Numbered from the stretch's first letter, positions 44,044 to 52,766 are shown. The stretch is 64,000 bases of DNA from Clostridiales bacterium (GCA_019415645.1 DXYV01000002.1:73874-137873); one strand, 5' to 3'. Translations and numbers: made by a program. Notes: generated by a model not told the origin, from the sequence alone.

Positions 44044-45255
44044 TCAAATTTTTTTGCCGTGCCGGGCACAGAAGCGGCGCATCCAGGTCATGAGAATCAC
44101 CGGTACCACGCACACCAAGGCGCAGGCCACAAAGACCGGCGTGAAGTCACCCGCATTGCCCACTGCGGAGGCGATCCGACCAAAGAGAATGGAGGAAATG
44201 GCAATGGAGATCATTACAAAGCCGTAATTGGTGGCGGAGTTTTTGGCCCCGTAGAGTTCCGTGGCCATGACGGGGTTGACGCCGGAGGTACCGCCATAGG
44301 TCATGGCGATGAGGAACACCGCCGCGATATAGGCCACCCCGGTGGCAAAGATGATCCAGATGCAGGCTAGGGCGGAGAGCACACAGCACACGATGATGGT
44401 GGTGCTGCGGCCAATCTTATCCGACAGGGCGGGGGCGGCGATGCGGCCCAGGGCATTGGCCACGCCGGTACACATGACGGCAGCCAGGGCCATCGTGGAA
44501 TCCATGCCACGGGAGAGCGCCAGGGTGGTGATGAAGGGGACCAGCACCAGATAGGCGGCGGAGGAGAGAATCATGGAGCCGGTGATGCACCAGTACATGG
44601 GGGTACGCAGCATCTCCCGGGCGGTGAACTGCTTGAACTCGTCCGGGCGCAGCACCTTGGAAGCCTCGGCCATGTAATACTCCTGGGTGGGCTTATGGAT
44701 AAAGAGCGCAGCCACAATGGTGATCACGGCAAAGACAACGGCCAGGATTTCAAAGGTAGCGGGCACGCCCAGCGTGGACAGCAGACGTTCGGCCACCGGC
44801 GAGAGGATAACCACCGACAGGCCGAAGAAGGAGACCGTCAGGCCGGTAATCAGACCGGTCTGAGCGGCGAACCACTTTTGCAGGACCTGGAGCACCGTAC
44901 AGTAGGCAAAGCCGCAGCCCAGCCCGGACAGGGTGGAGTAGGTCAGGTAGATCAGCCAGGGATTGGAGGAGGGCAGCAGGCTGGTCAGATACATGCCCAG
45001 CGAGAACATGACGCAGCCCACAATGGTGATCAGCCGGTTGGAGACCTTTTCCTGAAACAGACCGCCGATGATGTTGCCCAGCACAAACATGGCGATCATG
45101 ATGGAGGAGGTCATAGCCACCTGGCCGCTCTCCCAGCCGTGAAATTCCACTACGTAGGGCTGAAAGACCGACCACATGTACAGAATGCCCACGCAGAGCA
45201 TGATGACCAGGCCGGCGATCAGGACGATGATTTTTTGGCGTTTGATGGAATCCAT
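44044..45255 (-). CDS. MFS transporter, oxalate/formate antiporter (OFA) family
   Basis: 403 residues with about 12 membrane segments. The first segment contains LCVGILYMWSVFQPYV, and GLGCGFAYCTVLQVLQKWF matches the OFA signature region. OFA carriers exchange small carboxylates. A LysR gene is divergent at 45495, the classic arrangement for regulator and target. It could export fermentation acids or import an aromatic acid; substrate undetermined. Confidence 0.83.
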   Translation of the reverse strand: MDSIKRQKIIVLIAGLVIMLCVGILYMWSVFQPYVVEFHGWESGQVAMTSSIMIAMFVLGNIIGGLFQEKVSNRLITIVGCVMFSLGMYLTSLLPSSNPWLIYLTYSTLSGLGCGFAYCTVLQVLQKWFAAQTGLITGLTVSFFGLSVVILSPVAERLLSTLGVPATFEILAVVFAVITIVAALFIHKPTQEYYMAEASKVLRPDEFKQFTAREMLRTPMYWCITGSMILSSAAYLVLVPFITTLALSRGMDSTMALAAVMCTGVANALGRIAAPALSDKIGRSTTIIVCCVLSALACIWIIFATGVAYIAAVFLIAMTYGGTSGVNPVMATELYGAKNSATNYGFVMISIAISSILFGRIASAVGNAGDFTPVFVACALVCVVPVILMTWMRRFCARHGKKI

Positions 45256-45283
45256 GAAACAACACTCCCTATAATTAAAAAGT

Positions 45284-45304
45284 AATATCAGCTAAAACGA
45301 TATT
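45284..45304. promoter_or_regulatory. Candidate LysR operator in the OFA/LysR divergent region
   Basis: AATATC (45284-45289) and GATATT (45299-45304) form an interrupted inverted repeat about 29-49 bases before the transporter start codon. The A/T-rich dyad is of the kind LysR-type proteins bind. No binding data. Confidence 0.4.
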
Positions 45305-45361
45305 GTAATACCAAAACCGAAAAAATGCCATACAAACTTTTACGCGGCCGCCGCTGCTTTT

Positions 45362-45391
45362 TTGAAACTTTGATAGAAAAAACTGTATAAT
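45362..45391 (+). promoter_or_regulatory. Promoter upstream of the LysR gene
   Basis: TTGAAA (45362-45367) and a perfect TATAAT (45386-45391) with an 18-base spacer read towards the LysR gene, leaving a leader of about 95 bases. Confidence 0.6.
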
Positions 45392-45494
45392 AGAAAAACT
45401 GAATTATATAATAATAAAATAAAATCAATCTGTCAAGCGCTTCCTTGACAGCGGCGGAATTTTCCGGCATAATGGGGCAAATGAGGTGTTTCCG

Positions 45495-46397
45495 ATGGAT
45501 ATTAGTCAGCTCAAATACTTTATTTCCGTGGCCCAGACCCTGAACTTCTCCGAGGCGGCCCGCCGCAACGGAATCAGCCAGCCGGCCATCAGCCACCACA
45601 TCGGCGAACTGGAGAAGCAGCTGGGCTGCCGGCTGTTTGAGCGCAGCCGCCGCAGCGTGGTCATGACCGAACAGGGCCGGGAGTTCCTGCCCTACGCGGT
45701 GGACATCGTGGAGACGGCGGAAAAGGCGGCCTTTCAGCTCAGCCAGCGGGAAAAGGGCGTGGGCGGCCATGTGACCATCGCCGCCCTGACCACCTCCAGC
45801 CAGGTGCTGTCCAAGTGCCTGGCCCGGTTTGCCGAGCTCTATCCCCAGATCAGCGTGGACATCGCCTTTACCTCCGGCCGCAGCCAGGTGATCGCCATGA
45901 ATGAGGATAAATACGACTTTCATTTCGCGGTCCGGGAGATGGTGCCCAACGGGGAGACTTTCTCCTATGTAGTCTCCAACACGGATCACCTGTGTGTGGC
46001 CTTTCCGGCCGACCACCCCCAGGCGAAGGAGCCGTTGGATTTTGCTAAGCTCAAGGGGGAGCGGTTCATCGCGGTGTCTGAGGGGGACGGCCCGGCCCTG
46101 TATAACGAGATCATGAAGGTATGCCGCGCCCGGCGCTACCATCCCAATATCTGCTATAAGTTCGACCGGGCGGAGGCGGTGCTGCTGGCGGTGGGCGCGG
46201 GCCTGGGCATCTCCATTATCCCGGAAGCGGTGAGCAAGGTGTTCTTTGCCGAGCATGTGGTGTTTCAACGCATCGAGGGCGAGGACGCGCTGCGCACCTA
46301 TGTGATCGCCTGGCGCCGGGAACTGCTCAATCCGGCGGCCAAGCTCTTTCTCCAGACCGTGCAGGAGGTCATTGGCCCGGCTCCCGCAGAAGCATAA
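45495..46397 (+). CDS. LysR-family transcriptional regulator
   Basis: 300 residues. The N-terminal winged helix-turn-helix (MDISQLKYFISVAQTLNFSE, then SQPAISHHIGELEKQLG) is followed by a type 2 periplasmic-binding-like effector domain. The ATG at 45495 is preferred to the GTG 9 bases upstream because of the family N-terminus and an AGGTG site. Divergent from the OFA transporter gene, its probable target. Confidence 0.9.
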   Translation: MDISQLKYFISVAQTLNFSEAARRNGISQPAISHHIGELEKQLGCRLFERSRRSVVMTEQGREFLPYAVDIVETAEKAAFQLSQREKGVGGHVTIAALTTSSQVLSKCLARFAELYPQISVDIAFTSGRSQVIAMNEDKYDFHFAVREMVPNGETFSYVVSNTDHLCVAFPADHPQAKEPLDFAKLKGERFIAVSEGDGPALYNEIMKVCRARRYHPNICYKFDRAEAVLLAVGAGLGISIIPEAVSKVFFAEHVVFQRIEGEDALRTYVIAWRRELLNPAAKLFLQTVQEVIGPAPAEA

Positions 46398-46404
46398 AAA
46401 ATCC

Positions 46405-46440
46405 AACGCCCCCGGCAGAAGCAATTCTGCCGGGGGCGTT
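46405..46440. terminator. Terminator between the LysR gene and the symporter gene
   Basis: A perfect 16-base-pair stem (46405-46420 with 46425-46440), GCAA loop, flanked by A and T runs, lies between convergent genes. Confidence 0.9.
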
Positions 46441-46472
46441 TTGAGTCAATCAAAGAGTTGGAGCGTTTTCAC

Positions 46473-47876
46473 TCAAGCTGCAAGGGACGAGCGGTTCCGG
46501 CCGCCCAACAGACCGCCGAGCACGATCAGGACCAGCGCGGCGGCCAGGCCCAGGAACAGGGAGTCAAAGGGCACTCCCATGAGCTCACCCGCCAGGACCA
46601 TGACGGGGCCGGCGATGATCGCGGCAATGGCCCAGCGCCGGTCCACCTTTCCGGGGAAGAAGAGCGCGGCACACAGGGGGCAGAACACCACCGCCGCCCG
46701 CAGGCCCATGGACATGAACCCAAATTGCAAAATGAGGTCGCCCAGGGTGCCGGTAGACATGCAGCAGGCCAGAGCCAGAATGACCACGATCCATACCTTG
46801 GAGAGCCAGCTGGCGCGGCGGGCGTCGTCGAACTTGTGGGTCACCTTTTTCACGATGTCATTGTTGAGCACCGTGGAAATGCCCAGCGCCAGCCCGGCGC
46901 CGGTGCCCACCGTGGCGATGAACAGAGTGGCCAGAATCACCCCGGCGAACAGGGAAGGGATATGGGAAGTCACGAAGGTGGTCAGGGCGGTCTTGGCGGT
47001 CAGGCCGGGGTAGAGCGCAGCGTTGGCCCGCATATACAGCCCCACCAGAATCCCGCCGATTCCAATGGGCGGAATGAGAAAGGCGGAGAGAAGCGCGCCG
47101 CCCTGTCCGGCCCGGTCACTTTTGGCGGAGAGAACCGCCTGGGCGTAGGTCTGAGTGGTCAGCACGCCGAAGAGCAGGGACAGGCCGGCCCCCAGGTCGG
47201 TGCCCGCGCCCCGGGCGAACAGGGAGAAGAAGGGGACTCCCTCCGGGTTGTCGATTCCGTGGACCATCTCCACAAAGGAGGACAGGCCGCCCACCCGGGC
47301 CAGAACCAGCACGCCGCAGGCCATCATGGCGATATAGAGCAGGATGGTCTTGAGAATCCCCACCATACCCGCGCCCTTGGTGCCGCCGAACACTACATAC
47401 AGCACCATGAACACCGCGGTGATGATGACCGCCGGAACGATATCCAGATCAGGCAGAATTACCGCGATGACCGCGGAGGCGGCAATAAGCTGGGAGATAA
47501 TGTTGATGAAGGTGCCCACCGAATTGAGGATGGAGGCGGTCATACCGGCGGCAGGGCCGAATTCGTTGCGGATCATGCCCACCAGAGTAGGGGAGCTGGC
47601 CCGGCGCAGCGGGACGACATAGACCAGGGCCAGCACCAGGCAGGAGATTCCGCCGCCCAGGGTGAACCACCAGGCCGACATGCCGAATTCATAGGCCAGC
47701 TGGGCGGTGCCCACGGTGGAGGAGCCCCCGACCAGCGTGCCGATGATTACGCCGGCCACGATGGGCGCGCCGTTTTTGGCCTGGTCGCCGCCCTTGTTCC
47801 GGGCGCCCGACCAGATGGACAGCCCCACAATGACGATCAGGGTGGCGGCCAGACCCAGCAGGAGAAGGCTGTCCAT
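46473..47876 (-). CDS. Sodium/solute symporter (SSS family)
   Basis: 467 residues, about 13 membrane segments. The start at 47876 (MDSLLLLGLAATLIVIVGL) forms a TAATG overlap with the CoA-transferase gene upstream. SSS-type features include GVIIGTLVGGSSTVGTAQLA near the N-terminus. As last gene of the phloroglucinol-type operon it may import the aromatic substrate or move a short-chain acid. Specificity is inferred only from position. Confidence 0.82.
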   Translation of the reverse strand: MDSLLLLGLAATLIVIVGLSIWSGARNKGGDQAKNGAPIVAGVIIGTLVGGSSTVGTAQLAYEFGMSAWWFTLGGGISCLVLALVYVVPLRRASSPTLVGMIRNEFGPAAGMTASILNSVGTFINIISQLIAASAVIAVILPDLDIVPAVIITAVFMVLYVVFGGTKGAGMVGILKTILLYIAMMACGVLVLARVGGLSSFVEMVHGIDNPEGVPFFSLFARGAGTDLGAGLSLLFGVLTTQTYAQAVLSAKSDRAGQGGALLSAFLIPPIGIGGILVGLYMRANAALYPGLTAKTALTTFVTSHIPSLFAGVILATLFIATVGTGAGLALGISTVLNNDIVKKVTHKFDDARRASWLSKVWIVVILALACCMSTGTLGDLILQFGFMSMGLRAAVVFCPLCAALFFPGKVDRRWAIAAIIAGPVMVLAGELMGVPFDSLFLGLAAALVLIVLGGLLGGRNRSSLAA

Positions 47877-48526
47877 TATACCATGCACCCGATTTCGTCG
47901 GGGATCATGAGGTCGGCCTCGGTCTTGGCGCGGACCTCCTCCACGGTGACGCCTGGGGCCAGCTCCTCCAGGACCAGCCCCTGGCCGTTGTAGTGGAGCA
48001 CACACAGCTCGGTGACGATGTAATCCACCTCGTGAGCGGCGGTGAGAGGCAGGGAGCAGTGCTTGAGGATTTTGGGCGCGCCGGATTTGGTGCAGTGCTC
48101 CATGGTGACGATGACCTGATTGGCGCCGGCCACCAAGTCCATGCCGCCGCCCATGCCGGGCACCTTCTTGCCGGGGATGATCCAGTTGGCCAGATTACCC
48201 TCCTGGTCCACCTCCAGGGCGCCCAGAACGGTGGCGTTCACATGGCCGCCCCGGATGAGGCCGAAGGACATGCAGCTGTCAAAGGTACAGCCGCCGGCCA
48301 GGATGGAGGCGGGCTGGCCCCCGGCGTTGACCACGTCGTGGTCCCAGGCGTCCTCGGTAGGGGTGGGCCCGATGCCGATGAAGCCGTTTTCCGACTGGAG
48401 CTGGATCTCCACGCCCTCGGGGAGATAGTTGGCTACTTGTGTGGGCATACCGATGCCCAGATTGACCAGATCGCCGTCCCGAAAGAATTTCGCGGCACGG
48501 CGGACAATGAGTTCTCTTCCTTCCAT
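47876..48526 (-). CDS. CoA-transferase subunit B (acetoacetate/3-oxoacid type)
   Basis: 216 residues of family I CoA-transferase beta subunit. The catalytic glutamate is Glu46 in the LQSENGFIGIG motif. The GGHVNATVLGALEVDQEGN and VPGMGGGMDLV segments are typical for acetoacetyl-CoA and butyrate transferases. With subunit A it would activate acetoacetate using acetyl- or butyryl-CoA, fitting the operon's proposed end product. Confidence 0.9.
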   Translation of the reverse strand: MEGRELIVRRAAKFFRDGDLVNLGIGMPTQVANYLPEGVEIQLQSENGFIGIGPTPTEDAWDHDVVNAGGQPASILAGGCTFDSCMSFGLIRGGHVNATVLGALEVDQEGNLANWIIPGKKVPGMGGGMDLVAGANQVIVTMEHCTKSGAPKILKHCSLPLTAAHEVDYIVTELCVLHYNGQGLVLEELAPGVTVEEVRAKTEADLMIPDEIGCMV

Positions 48527-48541
48527 AGCAGTCGTGCCTCC

Positions 48542-49198
48542 TTACAGTTTGACGATCATATCGACGCAGACGCCGGGGGTGCAGACCAGGTCGGGATCGA
48601 TCGCGCCGACCTCCACGATCTCCTCTACCTCGGCGATGACGAAATCCGCGGCCATGGCCATCATGGGATTGAAATTCTTGGCGGCCCGGCGGTAGACCAG
48701 GTTGCCGGAGGGATCGGCCTTCCAGGCCTTGACCACGGCTACCTCCGCCCGCAGGGGAGTCTCCAGCAGATACTTTTTGCCGTTGACCTCGATCTCCTGC
48801 TTGCCCTCGGCCACCACGGTGCCCACGCCGGTGGGGGTGAGCACGCCGCCCAGGCCGGTGCCGCCGCAGCGGATGCGCTCGGCCAGGGTGCCCTGGGGCA
48901 CCAGGGTGACCTGGAGGGTGCCGGCGTTCATCTGCTCGGCTACCTTGGGGTTGAGGCCCACATGGGAGGCCACCAGACTGGCCGCCCGCCGCTCCACGAT
49001 GAGGGTGCCGATGCCGTCGGCCTTGTCGTTGCCGGCGTCATTGGCGATGATGTGCAGGTCCTTCAGGCCGGCGTCCGCCATGGCCCGGCAGAATTTGTTG
49101 GGGGAGCCCACGTTGGTAAAGCCGGCCAGCATGACCGTCATTCCGTCATGGCATTTCGCCAGCGCTTCCTCCAAGGTAACTACTTTCTGTTTCGGCAT
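48542..49198 (-). CDS. CoA-transferase subunit A (acetoacetate/3-oxoacid type)
   Basis: 218 residues. The alpha-subunit motif GMTVMLAGFTNVGSPNKF lies near residues 19-36 and FVIAEVEEIVEVG near the C-terminus. The ATG at 49198 has AAAGGATG about 8 bases upstream; an earlier in-frame ATG overlaps this site. It follows a 111-base gap containing three hairpins and precedes subunit B by 15 bases. Confidence 0.9.
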   Translation of the reverse strand: MPKQKVVTLEEALAKCHDGMTVMLAGFTNVGSPNKFCRAMADAGLKDLHIIANDAGNDKADGIGTLIVERRAASLVASHVGLNPKVAEQMNAGTLQVTLVPQGTLAERIRCGGTGLGGVLTPTGVGTVVAEGKQEIEVNGKKYLLETPLRAEVAVVKAWKADPSGNLVYRRAAKNFNPMMAMAADFVIAEVEEIVEVGAIDPDLVCTPGVCVDMIVKL

Positions 49199-49223
49199 TG
49201 ATTCCATCCTTTCCTGTGAACAG

Positions 49224-49301
49224 GGCGGCTGTGCCGCCTTCGGGGGTCCGCGCCTCAGCGCGGAGATTTGAGCGGGGACGCCGCTGCAAACGGCGTCCCC
49301 G
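49224..49301 (-). promoter_or_regulatory. Three stem-loops between the dehydrogenase gene and the CoA-transferase genes
   Basis: Perfect stems: 49273-49283/49291-49301 (11 pairs), 49247-49253/49258-49264 (7 pairs), 49224-49229/49233-49238 (6 pairs). They fill the gap, and no T-run follows on the minus strand. They could end part of the transcripts or stabilise the upstream mRNA. Confidence 0.6.
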
Positions 49302-49309
49302 AGCGGTGC

Positions 49310-50272
49310 TTATACCGGGTCGTCCAGGAACTTTTTCTCCAGTCGGAACACCTCGAACAGCTGCTTGTCGCGCTTGGCCTTCAGTGCGTCCATATCCAGG
49401 CCATCATAGTCATAGAAGCCGTGGCCGCTCTTAATACCAAGCTCGCCATGATCCACATGCTCTTCCAGCACATGGGGCATGTCGTCGCCGTGCTCAGGCA
49501 TGGTGTAGGAGTGATTCTTATAGTTGTTGGCTGTCATATCCAGACCGCCGAAATCCATGCGTTTGCACAGGCCCAGCACGCAGGCCCGGGGAATGAAGGA
49601 GGCCTTTGCTGCCAGGTCGATGGCTTCGGCGTCGCAGTAACCGTTATCCAGCAGATAGAAAACCTCCCGGTTCAGGCACTGCTGCAGGCGGTTGGCGATG
49701 TAACCCCGGATGAATTTTTTCATCAGGACTGCGGTTTTGCCGCACTGGTTCAGCAGGGCGACGGCTATGTCAGCGAATGCCTGGGGAGCCTGCTCGCTCT
49801 TGACCACCTCCACCAGGGGAATGAGCTGCGGGGGGGAATACCAGTGGCAGATGATCTGCTGGGGCAGCAGCTTCTCCGGCACGATCTCAAAAATATTCAG
49901 GGCGGAGGTGTTGGAGGCCACAATGGCGTCCGGCCCCACGCAGGCGGCCAGCTGCTCGTAGAGGGCGGCCTTGGCGTCTTTGTTCTCCACGATGGTCTCC
50001 TGAATGAAGTCGGCGCCGGCCACTGCCTCCTCCACCGTGGAAGCGAAGGAGACCCGGCTGAGGATGACGTCGATGGGCTCATGAAGCTCCCCTTCCTCCT
50101 GGAAGGTCTGGAGCTGGGTGCGCAGGGCCGTTTCCGCCTTTTCCCGGGTGGACTGGGAGCGGGTCCACATGGTCACCGCATAGCCGCCCATGGCAAAGCA
50201 CTGGGCGATGCCGGGGCCCATGGTCCCGGCACCCAGAATGGCGATTTTTTTGATGTCGGCAAGTGTTTTCAT
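49310..50272 (-). CDS. 3-hydroxyacyl-CoA-dehydrogenase-fold enzyme; candidate 3-hydroxy-5-oxohexanoate dehydrogenase
   Basis: 320 residues. Rossmann motif GAGTMG is at 14-19. Catalytic positions of the HAD family are all kept: Ser120/Asn121 (ASNTSA), His143, Glu155 (PLVEVV) and Asn194 (IANRL). Two departures stand out. The usual HFFNP around the His is HWYSPP, and the acidic residue that normally follows the second strand is replaced in MWTRS, which could shift NAD/NADP preference. This suggests a substrate other than a plain hydroxyacyl-CoA. Next to a cyclase-type hydrolase and a DUF849 enzyme, oxidation of 3-hydroxy-5-oxohexanoate to triacetate fits. Ordinary 3-hydroxybutyryl-CoA dehydrogenase remains possible. 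Confidence 0.75.
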   Translation of the reverse strand: MKTLADIKKIAILGAGTMGPGIAQCFAMGGYAVTMWTRSQSTREKAETALRTQLQTFQEEGELHEPIDVILSRVSFASTVEEAVAGADFIQETIVENKDAKAALYEQLAACVGPDAIVASNTSALNIFEIVPEKLLPQQIICHWYSPPQLIPLVEVVKSEQAPQAFADIAVALLNQCGKTAVLMKKFIRGYIANRLQQCLNREVFYLLDNGYCDAEAIDLAAKASFIPRACVLGLCKRMDFGGLDMTANNYKNHSYTMPEHGDDMPHVLEEHVDHGELGIKSGHGFYDYDGLDMDALKAKRDKQLFEVFRLEKKFLDDPV

Positions 50273-50294
50273 TGCGATTTCCTCCACACTGTTC

Positions 50295-51197
50295 TTAGAA
50301 AGAACCGGGCTCCCAGGCCACCAGGCGGACAAAGCCGCCGTCAGCCATCTCGCAGCGGAAGGGGAAGGCGGCAATGATCATTCGCTTGCCGGTGACCTCG
50401 TCGATGTCGCCGCCGGCATTCTCTACCGTGCAGACGCCGTGCTGCATATACAGGCGGTGGCAGGGCTCGTAGTCGGGGAACTCCACCGTGGGGTCCTTGC
50501 CCGTGGCCTTGCGGTAGGCCTTGTCCAGCCAGGGCATCTGCTCGCTGAGGGGATCGTGCCATAGGGGGGCGTCGGTCGCGCCCCAGGTGCCGGAAATGCC
50601 CTTGATGTGCTTCTCATGGATGAGCCAGTTGGCCAGCTCGGGGCCCTCGCCGGGGTAGTAGTTGTAGTACTTGTCGTTGTTGACCCGCCAGTAGTGATGG
50701 AACCCGGTGTTGATGACCACCCAGTCGTTCTCGCGAATCTCCAGACCGTCCTTGGCGCAGGCGGCCTCTACCTCGTCGGGCTTGATCTCATGCCAGATGT
50801 CGCCCATCTTGGCGGGGTCGCCGGCGGCGGCGTTCCACTTTTCCTCGAACTCGTCGCGCAGGTAGCGCATATCCACAATGACGCCGGTGCCGATGCAGCG
50901 CTCCAGGTGAATCTCCGCGAGAGTGTAGCCGTTGGCCTCCCGGTCTACCTCCTCCTCATGGAGGACGTGGTTGGGGGCGTCCATGTGGGTGCCGGCGTGA
51001 AGGGTGCCGGTGTAGGTCATGGTGCGTTTATGGAAGCGGCCCAGGTACTGGCCGCGGGGGAAAATCAGGTCCTGGCGGGCGCCGGGAAAGGGCCACAGGG
51101 GGGTGTCCACGCCCCAGGGCATGGACAGGTCATAGATCTTGGTCATTTTGGAGTCGTCCAGATAGAACTTGGACTTGTCAAGGGGCATATAAGCCAT
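50295..51197 (-). CDS. Metal-dependent cyclase-family hydrolase; candidate dihydrophloroglucinol cyclohydrolase
   Basis: 300 residues of the family that includes kynurenine formamidase. The metal-binding motif HAGTHMDAPNH gives His67, His71, Asp73 and His77. The protein is longer than formamidases (about 210), with an insertion around residues 110-170. AGGAGG precedes the ATG by 9 bases. Known chemistry of the family is metal-assisted hydrolysis. In this operon it would cleave the ring C-C bond of dihydrophloroglucinol to 3-hydroxy-5-oxohexanoate. The function is inferred from neighbours and recollection of the clostridial phloroglucinol cluster; not proven by sequence alone. Confidence 0.75.
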   Translation of the reverse strand: MAYMPLDKSKFYLDDSKMTKIYDLSMPWGVDTPLWPFPGARQDLIFPRGQYLGRFHKRTMTYTGTLHAGTHMDAPNHVLHEEEVDREANGYTLAEIHLERCIGTGVIVDMRYLRDEFEEKWNAAAGDPAKMGDIWHEIKPDEVEAACAKDGLEIRENDWVVINTGFHHYWRVNNDKYYNYYPGEGPELANWLIHEKHIKGISGTWGATDAPLWHDPLSEQMPWLDKAYRKATGKDPTVEFPDYEPCHRLYMQHGVCTVENAGGDIDEVTGKRMIIAAFPFRCEMADGGFVRLVAWEPGSF

Positions 51198-51238
51198 GGT
51201 AAAATTCCTCCTGATAAAAAGTAGTGAATGGGGATGAG

Positions 51239-51670
51239 TCAGGTCAGGGTCTCCAGCGCAGGACCGGCGGCTTCGCGCAGCCTGGCGTAAATGGCGGGCT
51301 GCGCCTGCGCCAGATTCAAAATCCGGTTGTCTGGCCCGGTCCAGAGGTGGAAGGTGACGGCGGTGTTGACCAGCACGCCGTCGCCGCGCAGCGTCTCATA
51401 GTGCAGCTCCAGCTTGCGGGGGCCGAAGGCGGCGCAGCGGGTGCGCACCGTGACGCTGCCGGGGTAAGTCACCGGGGCCTTATAGGTCAGGTTCAGGCTG
51501 ACCATGGTGGGGTTGATGCCAAGCGCCTGCATATCCGTGTAGGGAAAGCCGACGGCGGCGCACCAGTCCATCCGGCCGATTTCGTACCACAGGGGATAGA
51601 CGGCATGGTGGACGATGCCCATAGGGTCGGTCTCCGGATAGCGCACGGCAATGACGCTCTCGGTGACCAT
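51239..51670 (-). CDS. Hotdog-fold acyl-CoA thioesterase (4-HBT/YbgC type)
   Basis: 143 residues. The catalytic Asp lies in ETDPMGIVHHAVYPLWYE (residues about 13-30), typical of YbgC/4-hydroxybenzoyl-CoA thioesterases. The start is 4 bases after the DUF849 gene, showing coupling. It could release free acid from acetoacetyl-CoA or another pathway CoA ester, or clear dead-end thioesters. An aminobutyryl-CoA ammonia-lyase role was considered and found less likely. Confidence 0.8.
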   Translation of the reverse strand: MVTESVIAVRYPETDPMGIVHHAVYPLWYEIGRMDWCAAVGFPYTDMQALGINPTMVSLNLTYKAPVTYPGSVTVRTRCAAFGPRKLELHYETLRGDGVLVNTAVTFHLWTGPDNRILNLAQAQPAIYARLREAAGPALETLT

Positions 51671-51674
51671 GGTG

Positions 51675-52571
51675 TCAGACCGTGGGGACGTGCTGGGTCA
51701 GGCCCAGAATCTGGCGGGCATCAGCGGCGGTGGCGATCTCGCGGCCGGCCAGCTTGGACAGCTCCACGGCCCGCTCCACCAGCATCTTGTTGGTGGCAAT
51801 GATCTTGGTGCCGTCCGGCTCCTTGCCGTAGAGGATATTGTCCTCCAGGCCCACCCGCAGGCCGTCGCAGCCCAGAGCCAGACCGGCCAGCATCATGGGC
51901 ATATGGGCCTTGCCGATGCCGGAGACCGACCAGGTGGCGCCAGCCGGCAGCTTGTTGACCAGGAAGGCCAGGTTCTCGGCGGTGCCGGGCATGGAGCCGC
52001 CCACGCCCATGATGAACTGGATATGGGGGGGCTGGGGGATATTCCACTTGTTGACGTAGTACATCACAGAGTCGATGTGGCCGGTGTCAAAGACCTCGAA
52101 CTCGGGCTTGATGTTGTACTTGACCACTTCCTGGCTGAGCAGGTTGAGGAAGCGGGGGCTGTTCTCGAAGATGTAGCTGTTGGACCAGTTGAGGGTATTG
52201 GGGTCAAAGGAGCACATCTCGGGCAGCAGTTTGCCCAGATGCTGCAGCCGCTTCTGGTCCTCGTACTCGCCGCCGGAGGTGGTCAGGTTGAGGACGATGT
52301 CCACGCCCTGCTCTTTGCACTTCCTGCGGGTGAGCTCCACCGTCTCGGTGAACTTCTCCAGGCTCATGGATTTGTAGCCGATCTGCATCTCGCCGTCCAC
52401 CATCTTGTCCTCACGGACGTGGATGTGGGCGATGGCGGCGCCCGCCTTGGCGCACTCGATGGCCTGGTCGGAGATCTCCTCCGGGGTGTAGGGGACGGTG
52501 GGCGCCTGGGCCTTCTTGGTGCCCGCGCCGCACAGGCAGACGGAAATGATGACCTTGTTGGATTTAGCCAT
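51675..52571 (-). CDS. Beta-keto acid cleavage enzyme (DUF849); candidate triacetate acetoacetate-lyase
   Basis: 298 residues. Zinc ligands typical of the family are His49 and His51 (AHIHVRED) and Glu243 (VGLEDN). The TIM-barrel pattern PEFEVFDTGHI and MGVGGSMPGT are intact. These enzymes react a beta-keto acid with acetyl-CoA to give acetoacetate and a new CoA ester. Here triacetate would yield acetoacetate plus acetoacetyl-CoA. The lysine-fermentation relative Kce normally sits with aminomutases, none of which is present. GGAAGGAAG precedes the ATG at 52571. Confidence 0.85.
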   Translation of the reverse strand: MAKSNKVIISVCLCGAGTKKAQAPTVPYTPEEISDQAIECAKAGAAIAHIHVREDKMVDGEMQIGYKSMSLEKFTETVELTRRKCKEQGVDIVLNLTTSGGEYEDQKRLQHLGKLLPEMCSFDPNTLNWSNSYIFENSPRFLNLLSQEVVKYNIKPEFEVFDTGHIDSVMYYVNKWNIPQPPHIQFIMGVGGSMPGTAENLAFLVNKLPAGATWSVSGIGKAHMPMMLAGLALGCDGLRVGLEDNILYGKEPDGTKIIATNKMLVERAVELSKLAGREIATAADARQILGLTQHVPTV

Positions 52572-52626
52572 GACGAAATCTTCCTTCCTTTTTGGTTCAA
52601 TTTGACGGAAACGGGGGATGCCGCAA

Positions 52627-52664
52627 TTACAGCAGCTCAACTACGGTGGCCTGACCCATGCCGC
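52627..52664 (-). pseudogene. Orphan 3' tail of a second thiolase gene
   Basis: The stretch encodes GMGQATVVELL followed by a stop, the same end as the intact thiolase that finishes at 52767. About 36 bases match with roughly four or five differences. Between the two copies lie about 100 unrelated bases including a GC hairpin. It looks like the leftover of a duplicated, deleted or recombined thiolase gene. Confidence 0.6.
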
Positions 52665-52766
52665 GCCCGCCCTGCGGGCGCAAGAGGGAATTTGAAACTT
52701 GCCCCCTCGCTCCCGTCAGAGACGGAACCGCTCGGGATGGCAGGCAGGCGCCATGGGCGGCGGGGA

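Noticed and set aside
51239..52571. Lysine-fermentation module (Kce plus aminobutyryl-CoA ammonia-lyase)
   Set aside because: DUF849 and hotdog proteins also occur in lysine fermentation, but no lysine aminomutases or diaminohexanoate dehydrogenase are near. The hotdog protein has the thioesterase-type DPMGIVHH motif.
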